Assembly (NCBI GenBank): GCA_049792815.1
Contig: JBARBG010000150.1
Coordinates: 1-27,010, forward strand
Source: DAIDKA01 sp049792815
Lineage (GTDB): Bacteria; Pseudomonadota; Gammaproteobacteria; Steroidobacterales; Steroidobacteraceae
Direction: 5' to 3'
Length of the DNA stretch: 27,010 nucleotides
Shown here piece after piece: positions 7,006 to 13,757 of this stretch (positions within the stretch are counted from its first letter, which is position 1; every line of letters starts with the position of its first letter). A program made the position numbers and the translations under genes. The notes beneath the pieces were generated by a model. It saw only the letters and a program-made list of their open reading frames with translations, had not been told where the DNA came from and did not search any database.

Positions 7006-7983
7006 ATGGCCGGGTCTGCACACAGCCGGCTGCGTGCGTCAGCCCTGGCTCTCGCTGCGGTCGTAGTCATCTTGCTGTCGCTGATTTGCGGCAGCACCCT
7101 GTCAACTCCGGCGCAGGTCGCACATGCACTGGTCGGTGCCGGCGATGCACAGACCCGCGCGGTAATCCTGGAGCTGCGGCTGCCGCGACTGCTCAATGCC
7201 CTGGGCGTCGGCAGCCTGCTGGCGCTGACCGGCGTCGCCCTGCAGGCGCTGTTCCGCAATCCCCTGGCCGATCCCTACATCCTGGGTGTCTCGGGCGGCG
7301 CCGCCTTCGGCGCGATCTGCGCCATGGCCGCGGGCCTTGCCGCCTTCGCCGTGCAGGGGGCCGCCGCCGGCGGCGCCCTGCTGACCCTGGTGCTGGTATG
7401 GCTGCTGGCGCGTCAGGCGGGTGCCACGCGCGTGCTGCTCACGGGTGTCGCGGTGGCGAGCATCTGCGGCGCCCTGGTCACCCTGGTTCTGACCAGTGCC
7501 GATGAGGGCCGGGTGCGCAGCATGGTGTTCTGGCTGGCCGGTGATCTGTCCTGGGACAGCCATCCGGCGCTCACTTTGAGCATCGCGGCGGTCGCCCTGG
7601 CCGGTGCGGTGCTCGTGGCGCGACCGCTGAACGTACTGGCCGCCGGTGACCTGCGCGCCCGCAGCGTCGGGCTGGATGTCACCGTGTGGCGCGGTCTGAT
7701 ATACGGCACTGCCGCGGTACTGACCGCGATCGCGGTGGTGAGCGCGGGCACCATCGGGTTCGTGGGGTTGATCACGCCGCATTTCGCGCGGCTGCTGTTC
7801 CGGACGCACAATCATCGCGTGATCGCACCCGCGGCCGCCCTGCTGGGTGGCACGCTGCTGGCATTGGCGGACCTGGTGGCGCGTACCGTGGCCGCGCCAC
7901 GTCAGCTGCCGGTCGGCGCCATCATGGCCGTTGCCGGGACGCCGCTGTTTCTGTTGCTGCTGCGGCAGGCGCGCACCCGCTAG
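7006..7983 (+). CDS. BtuC/FecCD-type ABC transporter permease
   Basis: Inner-membrane subunit of an importer for corrinoids or ferric siderophores. It is 325 residues long, the length of BtuC, and strongly hydrophobic, with about ten helices. Family motifs are RLPRLLNALGVGSLLALTG, FRNPLADPYILGVSGGAAFG and FVGLITPHFARLLF, followed by the C-terminal LPVGAIMAVAGTPLFL. The ATG at 7006 was chosen for AGAGG 7-8 bases upstream; ATG 6982 and TTG 6961 are in-frame alternatives. The matching ATPase is encoded 3 kb away at 11007-11783, and no binding-protein gene is in the window. A cobalamin adenosyltransferase nearby favours B12 as substrate, but iron complexes cannot be excluded. Its stop codon shares CTAG with the convergent diguanylate cyclase gene. 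Confidence 0.92.
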   Translation: MAGSAHSRLRASALALAAVVVILLSLICGSTLSTPAQVAHALVGAGDAQTRAVILELRLPRLLNALGVGSLLALTGVALQALFRNPLADPYILGVSGGAAFGAICAMAAGLAAFAVQGAAAGGALLTLVLVWLLARQAGATRVLLTGVAVASICGALVTLVLTSADEGRVRSMVFWLAGDLSWDSHPALTLSIAAVALAGAVLVARPLNVLAAGDLRARSVGLDVTVWRGLIYGTAAVLTAIAVVSAGTIGFVGLITPHFARLLFRTHNHRVIAPAAALLGGTLLALADLVARTVAAPRQLPVGAIMAVAGTPLFLLLLRQARTR

Positions 7984-9128
7984 CTGACCACCGTATCCGA
8001 AACCGTGACGCAGTTGCGGCCCGCGGCCTTGGACTTGTAGAGCGCCGCATCGGCCTCGGAAATCAGCCGCTCCGCCAGCGGATTGAGGTCGCGCGTACCG
8101 CCGACCGGACCGGCTACCGCGACGCCGATCGACAAGGTGATGGTGGCAGTGGTGCCCGCTTTCACCAGAATCGGCCTGCCGCTCACGGTCTGCAGGACAC
8201 GGCGCGCGAGGGCTTCGGCGTCGTGCACTCCTCCCCCGGGCAGTACCACGGCGAACTCATCGCCGCCGAAGCGCGCACCCGTGTCGCTCATGCGGATGAC
8301 GGAGTCGATGCGCTGTGCGACTTCGCGCAGCACGGTGTCGCCGGCCAGGTGGCCGTGAGCATCGTTGATGCGCTTGAAGTGATCGACGTCGATCATGAGG
8401 CAGGCCACGGTGCGCTGGTCACGCTGTGCCCGCGCCAGCTCCTCGCGCAGGCGTGCATGCATGTAGCGTCGATTGTGGAAGCCGGTCAGGAAGTCGGTCA
8501 GGCCGCTGCGCACCAGGCGCGCGCGGTTGACCGCATTCTCGAGGCAGATCGCGGCGATGAGTCCCAGGTGCGCCATGTAGTCGCTGGCGAGCTCCGGTGT
8601 GAAACGGGTCTCGTCCCTTGAGCCAAAGGCCAGCACCCCATCGAGGTGTTCGCCACGGCGCAGCGGCACCAGCGCGAGGCTTGCGACGGCGCGCGACTGC
8701 GGTAGCAGCAGTCCGTGTTCGGCCTCGTCGAATGGCCCGAACCAGGGGCGTTCCAGGTTCGCCAGCTGCGGCGCAAGCGCCAATAGTGAATCGACGAACT
8801 GCACGCCGCGGGCGCCCGATGATGCCGGCTCGCCGCTGAGCAGGTGGCGCATCTCATGGTGCGGGTCGTGCAGCACCAATGAGACCGCATCCAGGTGAAA
8901 GGATTTGCGCAGCCCCGCCTGCAGCAGATCGATGAGCTGCGCCAGCGAGTTCGCCCGCAGCAGCGTCAGTTCCCGCTCCTGGGTCTTGCGCCGCACGTCG
9001 TCGTTGCGGGCGGCGGCGGAGGTGATTTCCACCAGCCGCGCCGTCAGCTCGCGGTTTTCACGCTCGAGAATCTCCAGGCGTTCGCGGTTCTGACCGGCAG
9101 CGGAATTGTCGGCGCGGGCCTTGGGCAT
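7980..9128 (-). CDS. Diguanylate cyclase with N-terminal DUF484/GAF-like sensor domain
   Basis: A cytoplasmic protein of 382 residues that makes cyclic di-GMP. An N-terminal coiled coil (about 15-60) leads into a GAF/DUF484-like domain (about 60-205), then a GGDEF domain (about 215-380). The active-site motif GGDEF is intact at 288-292. The product-inhibition site RxxD is intact at 279-282 (RMSD), exactly five residues before GGDEF. No EAL domain and no membrane segment are present. The ATG at 9128 has GGAG about 9 bases upstream. It starts 15 bases after the tyrA stop, so the two are probably co-transcribed. The sensed signal is unknown. Confidence 0.93.
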   Translation of the reverse strand: MPKARADNSAAGQNRERLEILERENRELTARLVEITSAAARNDDVRRKTQERELTLLRANSLAQLIDLLQAGLRKSFHLDAVSLVLHDPHHEMRHLLSGEPASSGARGVQFVDSLLALAPQLANLERPWFGPFDEAEHGLLLPQSRAVASLALVPLRRGEHLDGVLAFGSRDETRFTPELASDYMAHLGLIAAICLENAVNRARLVRSGLTDFLTGFHNRRYMHARLREELARAQRDQRTVACLMIDVDHFKRINDAHGHLAGDTVLREVAQRIDSVIRMSDTGARFGGDEFAVVLPGGGVHDAEALARRVLQTVSGRPILVKAGTTATITLSIGVAVAGPVGGTRDLNPLAERLISEADAALYKSKAAGRNCVTVSDTVVS

Positions 9129-9143
9129 TGGGCGTAGCTCCGC

Positions 9144-10271
9144 TCAGGCCCGCCGCTCGGTGACGCTGCGTCGATCTTCCAGGTACTCACGGCCGCGGTC
9201 CATCAACGCCACGAAGGCGTCGTGGTCCTGGGACAGAACAGCGGTGCGGATGCTCTCCACAGCCTTCGCCAGGGCCTCCAGCGGTTCAGCGCCGAAATCA
9301 TTGAGACTCTGGATCTCATAATAGAGCTCCGGGCTCTCCTGCGCCACGCGCGCGGCGACCTCGAGCTGTGCATCAAAGGTCGTGCTCGACATCTCCGCCA
9401 GCCGCGGCGCTGCCTCACCGCTGTTGGCCAGCACGGTGAAAAACGCGATATTGAGGGCGTGCGAGAGTCCCAGGATGTAGGCCGTGAGCCGGTCGTGCTC
9501 GTCGAGGCTCGTCACTACCTGCTCCACCATGGTGGGCGCGAACAGTTCACGCACCTTCTGCAGCGCCAGCGGACATCCCAGGTCCACGAACACCACGTGC
9601 CGCCCGGAGAGCAGCTCGGTGTCGGGACCGAACATCGGATGGATGGAGGTCACCTGGCAGCCATGTGACTTCAGCGCCTGCAGGCCGGCACGCAGCGGGG
9701 ACTTCAGCGAGCCCACGTCGAACACCACGCCGGGCGGCCGCCGCAAGGCGAGCTCGCGCAAGATCGGGCCGGTCGCACCCAGCGGCGTGGCGATGACGAT
9801 GTAGTCGTAGTCGGCCAGACTCGCGTTGTGCCAGTCGGGGATGGCGGTGTAACCGGGCGGCGCCCCGGCCGGGTCGAACACGTCCACCGTGAACCCCTGG
9901 GAGGCCATGAAATCGACGAACCAGCGGCCCATCTTGCCGCTGCCGCCGATGACCAGGGCGCGGTGTCCGGAACCGGTCCCCTTGGTCGCGACGCTGATCT
10001 GCTCCTGGGTGGCCAGCGAGGAACGGATCAGCATGCGCATGAGGTTCTCGGCCAGATCGGCCGACACTCCGAACTCCGCGGCCGCCTTACGGGCACCCAC
10101 GATGACCTCGCGCTCGCGCTGGTAGTCGCGGGTCGGATAGCCGGTCTCGCGTTTGACACGGGCCACTTCGCGGCTGACGCGCTGGCGTTCGGCGATCAGA
10201 GTCAGCAGCTGACGATCGAGGTCGTTCAGACCGCGGCGCAGTTCATCTAGAGTCACATCTGTTCGGGTCAT
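9144..10271 (-). CDS. tyrA: Bifunctional chorismate mutase/prephenate dehydrogenase (T-protein)
   Basis: Carries out two steps of tyrosine synthesis: chorismate to prephenate, then NAD-dependent oxidation to 4-hydroxyphenylpyruvate. In the 375-residue product, residues 1-90 form an AroQ-type mutase helix bundle (LDRQLLTLIAERQRVSREVA). Residues from about 104 form the dehydrogenase with the nucleotide loop VIGGSGKMGRWF (from V107). The substrate-site motif SIHPMFGPD (H211) matches the E. coli catalytic histidine region. Overall order and length are those of enterobacterial TyrA (373 residues). No ACT domain is visible. It is divergent from pdxH across an 85-base region that holds an 18-base inverted repeat. 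Confidence 0.96.
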   Translation of the reverse strand: MTRTDVTLDELRRGLNDLDRQLLTLIAERQRVSREVARVKRETGYPTRDYQREREVIVGARKAAAEFGVSADLAENLMRMLIRSSLATQEQISVATKGTGSGHRALVIGGSGKMGRWFVDFMASQGFTVDVFDPAGAPPGYTAIPDWHNASLADYDYIVIATPLGATGPILRELALRRPPGVVFDVGSLKSPLRAGLQALKSHGCQVTSIHPMFGPDTELLSGRHVVFVDLGCPLALQKVRELFAPTMVEQVVTSLDEHDRLTAYILGLSHALNIAFFTVLANSGEAAPRLAEMSSTTFDAQLEVAARVAQESPELYYEIQSLNDFGAEPLEALAKAVESIRTAVLSQDHDAFVALMDRGREYLEDRRSVTERRA

Positions 10272-10308
10272 GGCCTGGCTTTCGGTTACCGGACCCCTCT
10301 TTTACGGG

Positions 10309-10326
10309 TGCAGCGCAGGCGCTGCA
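10309..10326. promoter_or_regulatory. Inverted repeat between tyrA and pdxH
   Basis: TGCAGCGC and GCGCTGCA are perfect complements two bases apart, in the short divergent region between the tyrA start (10271) and the pdxH start (10357). The position and symmetry fit an operator serving one or both promoters. It does not match a TyrR box that I recognise. Confidence 0.45.
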
Positions 10327-10356
10327 AGCGCCCCGCGGACCGCTTACCATGGCCCC

Positions 10357-11010
10357 ATGAGCGAACCGTCGACGGAATTCCTGGGCAATCCGCTGCCCGC
10401 CCAGCCCCTGCTGGTGGCCAGCGAATGGCTGGCTGAGGCCTGGCGCCGCCGCCTCCAGCCCAATCCCAATGCCATGACCCTGGCGACGGCCACGCTTGAA
10501 GGCTGGCCTGCCGCACGCATTGTGCTGTGCAAGGACGTGGTGGGCGTCCCAGGTTATGTCGTGTTCTACACCAACTTCCACTCCCGCAAGGGCCTGGAAC
10601 TGACCAAAAACCCGCGCGCAGCGGCCGTGATGCACTGGGATCACATGCACCGGCAGGTGCGTATCGAGGGCCTGGTGGAGCCGGCCCCGGCAGCCGACAG
10701 CGACGCCTACTTCGCCTCTCGCGCCCGCGAAAGCCGCGTCGGCGCCTGGGCCAGCGCACAGAGCCGGCCGGTGGCCTCCCGTGAGGCGCTGATGGCGCAG
10801 GTTCGCGAAGCCACCCAGCGCTTCGCCAATACCGAAGTACCCCGACCCAGCTTCTGGGGCGGCTACCGGCTGTGGGCCGAGGCGGTCGAGCTGTGGGTAG
10901 AGGGCGATGCCCGCATCCATGACCGCGCGCGCTGGACCCGTTCCCTGAAGCGGGTGCCGGACGGCAGCATGCAACCCGGCCCCTGGTCGGCCACCCGACT
11001 GCAGCCTTGA
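10357..11010 (+). CDS. pdxH: Pyridoxamine/pyridoxine 5'-phosphate oxidase
   Basis: FMN enzyme that oxidises PNP or PMP to the active cofactor PLP. It is 217 residues long against 218 in E. coli. Family landmarks are NAMTLATAT, RIVLCKDV, FYTNFHSRKGLELTKNPRAA, RQVRIEG, RPSFWGGYRL and the C-terminal ending RLQP (E. coli ends RLAP). The ATG at 10357 gives the family N-terminus MSEPSTEFLG; upstream in-frame codons belong to the tyrA promoter region. Its TGA overlaps the TTG start of the following ABC ATPase (TTGA), so the two genes are likely co-translated. Confidence 0.96.
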   Translation: MSEPSTEFLGNPLPAQPLLVASEWLAEAWRRRLQPNPNAMTLATATLEGWPAARIVLCKDVVGVPGYVVFYTNFHSRKGLELTKNPRAAAVMHWDHMHRQVRIEGLVEPAPAADSDAYFASRARESRVGAWASAQSRPVASREALMAQVREATQRFANTEVPRPSFWGGYRLWAEAVELWVEGDARIHDRARWTRSLKRVPDGSMQPGPWSATRLQP

Positions 11011-11783
11011 ATCTGCCGGGCACCGTCCTTCAGGCCCGGGATCTGAGCGTCAGCGCCGGCGAGCGCTGCCTGGTGGCGGGGCTGACCATGGCCTTTGCGC
11101 CGGGCGAGTTCGTGGCGATTCTCGGGTGCAATGGCTGCGGCAAGACCCTGACCCTACACACCCTGGCGGGGCTGCGGCCACCCCTGTCGGGCACGGTCGA
11201 GCTTGCGGGTCAGCTTCTGTCGCGACTCTCCCGCCGCCACATTGCACGCCGCATGGGCCTGCTGACACAGGATCTGGAGGATGGCTTCGTCAGCACCGTG
11301 ATGGAGTCGCTGCTGATCAGCCGCCATCCGCACCTGTCGCTGCTGGAACAGGAGGGCCCCGAGGACCGGCGCCTGGCGCTCGCCGCCTTGAGCAAGGTCG
11401 GCCTGCTGGGCTTCGAAGATCGCAACCTGGAGACCTTGTCAGGTGGGGAGCAGCGCCGCTGCGCCATGGCCGCGCTACTCACCCAGGATCCCGAGGTCTT
11501 TCTGCTCGACGAGCCCTCGAATCATCTGGATCCGCAGCAGCAGCTGGCGGTGCTCGGGCTGTTCAAGGACGAGACGCGACGCGGTCGCACCGTCATCGCC
11601 ATCCTGCACGACCCGACGCTGGCGGCGCGTTTCGCGGACTCGGCCCTGCTGCTGTACGGCGACGGCACCTGGCTTGCGGGACCTGCCGCGCAGGTGCTGA
11701 ATGCGCCGGCCCTGAGCCAGCTGTACCAGACGCCGCTCACGGAAATTGCGGCGGGCACCCGGCGGGTATTTACCAGCCTGTAG
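11007..11783 (+). CDS. ABC transporter ATP-binding protein, BtuD/FecE type
   Basis: Motor subunit of a metal-chelate or corrinoid importer, 258 residues. Motifs in order: Walker A GCNGCGKT (40-47), Q-loop LTQDLED (Q88), signature LSGGEQRR (from L144), Walker B FLLDEP (from F165) and H-loop histidine H201 (AILHDP). All are intact. The start is a TTG overlapping the pdxH stop by four bases; no better start lies before the first beta strand. The likely partner permease is at 7006-7983, separated by two - strand genes and pdxH. The convergent HisN-like gene ends 6 bases beyond its stop. Confidence 0.92.
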   Translation: MNLPGTVLQARDLSVSAGERCLVAGLTMAFAPGEFVAILGCNGCGKTLTLHTLAGLRPPLSGTVELAGQLLSRLSRRHIARRMGLLTQDLEDGFVSTVMESLLISRHPHLSLLEQEGPEDRRLALAALSKVGLLGFEDRNLETLSGGEQRRCAMAALLTQDPEVFLLDEPSNHLDPQQQLAVLGLFKDETRRGRTVIAILHDPTLAARFADSALLLYGDGTWLAGPAAQVLNAPALSQLYQTPLTEIAAGTRRVFTSL

Positions 11784-11789
11784 CGCGTG

Positions 11790-12560
11790 CTATGCCAGGG
11801 CCGCGCGAATGCGTGCGTGCAGGACGCCATTGGTGGCCAGGACGCTGGTGGTGGCCAGCCCCACCTCCTGGCCATTCAGATCGGTGAAGGTGCCGCCGGC
11901 TTCGCGCACGATGACCGTCAGCGCGGCGATGTCCAGTATGTTCACATCCGACTCGATGACTGCATCCAGCGCCCCGCGTGCCAGCAGGTGGTAGTGGACG
12001 AAATCGCCGTAGCCGCGAATGCGGCTGATGCCACCTATCAGGTCTCCCAGCCGTCGCCAGCCGGCGGCCGAGCGCGTCAGCGATTTCAAGTTGCCGGTTG
12101 AGACAATGGTCTGGGCAAGGTCGGCGGTGCTGCTGACGCGGATGGCCTTGCCATTCAGGTACGCCCCCTGGCCGCGTTCGGCCCAGGCGAACTCGTCATA
12201 GGCCGGCGCGCTGGACACGCCCAGCACCAGTTCACCGGCGCGCAACAGGGCGATCTGGGTGGAAAAAAACGGGCATTCGCGGACAAAGGACTTGGTGCCG
12301 TCGATGGGATCCACCAGCCAGACGCTCTCGGCATCGGGGTTGTGGCGGCCGGTCTCCTCGCCGAAAAAGCCGTACCCCGGGAAGCGCGCCCGCAGCACCT
12401 CGTGAATGGCCTCCTCCGCGCGCACATCCGCCTCGGTGACCGGCGACTGGTCCGCCTTGGTGGTGATGGTCAGATTGCGCTGGTAGAGGCTGCGGATGAC
12501 TGCGGCGGCCGCCTGCGCGGCATCAATGGCGGCCTGCAATTCGGCTGACGCGGTCGACAT
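11790..12560 (-). CDS. hisN: Inositol-monophosphatase-fold phosphatase, HisN-like (probable histidinol phosphatase)
   Basis: Magnesium-dependent phosphatase of 256 residues. Metal and substrate motifs are GEE (67-69), DPIDGT (84-89) and D210 in NILDIAALTVIVREAGG. The segment RGYGDFVHYHLLARGALD and the replacement of the usual WD by LD resemble the HisN histidinol-phosphatase subgroup rather than inositol monophosphatase or CysQ; this is recalled similarity. No other histidine genes are in the window. The ATG at 12560 is preceded on its strand by an A8 tract (12563-12570 as T8) and no clear Shine-Dalgarno. It is divergent from the adenosyltransferase gene with only 35 bases between. Confidence 0.85.
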   Translation of the reverse strand: MSTASAELQAAIDAAQAAAAVIRSLYQRNLTITTKADQSPVTEADVRAEEAIHEVLRARFPGYGFFGEETGRHNPDAESVWLVDPIDGTKSFVRECPFFSTQIALLRAGELVLGVSSAPAYDEFAWAERGQGAYLNGKAIRVSSTADLAQTIVSTGNLKSLTRSAAGWRRLGDLIGGISRIRGYGDFVHYHLLARGALDAVIESDVNILDIAALTVIVREAGGTFTDLNGQEVGLATTSVLATNGVLHARIRAALA

Positions 12561-12576
12561 GGTTTTTTTTGGGCCT

Positions 12577-12592
12577 CCAGCGGCTATGCTGG
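12577..12592. promoter_or_regulatory. Short inverted repeat in the hisN/pduO divergent region
   Basis: CCAGC and GCTGG are separated by six bases, ending 3 bases before the ATG of the adenosyltransferase gene. The stem could occlude that start in mRNA or mark a protein site. It is short enough to be chance. Confidence 0.25.
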
Positions 12593-12595
12593 CAC

Positions 12596-13153
12596 ATGGG
12601 CAATCGCTTGAGCAAAATCTACACCCGCACCGGCGACGACGGCACCACGGGCCTTGGGGATGGCAGTCGCACGCCGAAGGAATCTGCGCGCATCGAGGCC
12701 ATCGGCGCCGTGGATGAACTGAACAGCGCAGTGGGCCTGGTGCTGGCCGTGCCTGATCTGCCGCTGCCGGTCACCGGTGTGCTGCTGGAGGTGCAGCATG
12801 ACCTGTTTGATCTGGGCGGTGAGCTCTCGATCCCGGGCCACAGCATCCTTGGGTCCAATCACATCACGCGTCTGGAACAGGCGCTGGATGGCTTCAATGA
12901 CAAGCTGCCGCCGCTGCGTGAATTCATCCTGCCCAGCGGCGGACCGGCGACCGCCGCCTGCCACCTGGCGCGCGCCATCGCCCGGCGCGCCGAACGACGG
13001 CTGTGGACGCTGACCCGGTCCGAGACCGTGGCCGAGGTGCTGCCGCAGTACCTGAACCGGCTGTCCGACCTGCTGTTCGTGCTGGCCCGGGTGCTGGTAC
13101 GCCACGAACGGGGCAGCGAAGTGCTATGGCGGCACGATCGCGGCCACGGCTGA
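12596..13153 (+). CDS. pduO: Cob(I)alamin adenosyltransferase, PduO type
   Basis: Transfers the adenosyl group of ATP to reduced cobalamin to make coenzyme B12. The 185-residue product carries the ATP-binding signature KIYTRTGDDGTTGLGDGSR near its N-terminus, then GAVDELNSAVG, the LPSGGPATAACHLARAIARR stretch and a C-terminal LNRLSDLLFVLAR. The ATG at 12596 fits the usual family start shortly before the TRTGD motif. It supports the idea that the BtuCD-like transporter encoded nearby imports corrinoids. Its last 30 bases overlap the end of the convergent ampD gene. Confidence 0.95.
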   Translation: MGNRLSKIYTRTGDDGTTGLGDGSRTPKESARIEAIGAVDELNSAVGLVLAVPDLPLPVTGVLLEVQHDLFDLGGELSIPGHSILGSNHITRLEQALDGFNDKLPPLREFILPSGGPATAACHLARAIARRAERRLWTLTRSETVAEVLPQYLNRLSDLLFVLARVLVRHERGSEVLWRHDRGHG

Positions 13154-13726
13154 TTGCGCGACCAGCTTGCGCAATCGCGGCCAGTCGAATTTCGCACCCG
13201 GATCGAGCTTGCGTCCCGGCGCAATGTCACTGTGGCCGACGAGGCGCGCCGCATCAAGCGTCGGGTAAGCGGCCAGCAGCGCCGCAATCACCGCGGTGAG
13301 CACCCGGTACTGCGCATCCTCGTAGGCCGTCTCGTCGGTTCCTTCAAGCTCGATGCCGATGGAGAAGTCGTTGCAGCCGGAGCGGCCCTGGTATTCGGAC
13401 AACCCCGCGTGCCAGGCCCTTGCGCCGAAAGGAACGAACTGCACAGCCGTGCCGTCGCGCCGTATCAGCACGTGCGCCGAGACGCGGCCTGCGGGAATGG
13501 TCGCGAAGTAGGGGTGCGCGTGGCGCGGCAGGGTCCCCGTGAACAGCTGCTCGATACGCGGGCCGCCGTACTCGCCCGGGGGCAGGCTGATGCCGTGAAC
13601 GACGATGAGGTCCGGCAGGCACCCGGCCGGACGGGCATCGAAATGCGTCGATAAAACCTGCCGCGTCCGGGTCAGAAGACCGGTGGCCGGTTCGACGCGC
13701 ATCGGGAAGGCGTGCGTCGTGTCCAT
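13124..13726 (-). CDS. ampD: 1,6-anhydro-N-acetylmuramyl-L-alanine amidase AmpD
   Basis: Cytoplasmic zinc amidase that removes the peptide from anhydro-muropeptides during wall recycling; in many bacteria its loss induces ampC. The 200-residue product matches E. coli AmpD throughout (VVHGISLPPGEYGGP, RVSAHVLIRRDG, WHAGLSEYQGR, CNDFSIGIELEGTD). The zinc ligands H44, H165 and D175 and the catalytic E126 and K173 are present (GHSDIAPGRKLDPG). No signal peptide is seen, as expected. ATG 13726 was used; ATG 13702 is possible. It is divergent from bioA by 31 bases, and its end overlaps the adenosyltransferase gene by 30 bases. Confidence 0.96.
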   Translation of the reverse strand: MDTTHAFPMRVEPATGLLTRTRQVLSTHFDARPAGCLPDLIVVHGISLPPGEYGGPRIEQLFTGTLPRHAHPYFATIPAGRVSAHVLIRRDGTAVQFVPFGARAWHAGLSEYQGRSGCNDFSIGIELEGTDETAYEDAQYRVLTAVIAALLAAYPTLDAARLVGHSDIAPGRKLDPGAKFDWPRLRKLVAQSAVAAIVPP

Positions 13727-13757
13727 ACGACCGGATCATGCCAAACTCCGCCCCTGA

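Noticed and set aside
7102..7815. 237-residue - strand frame inside the permease gene
   Set aside because: Gln/Arg/Gly-rich shadow of a membrane protein gene with no start signal.
12561..12571. T8 tract as a terminator
   Set aside because: It lies between two divergent start codons with no stem before it, so no transcript needs to end there.
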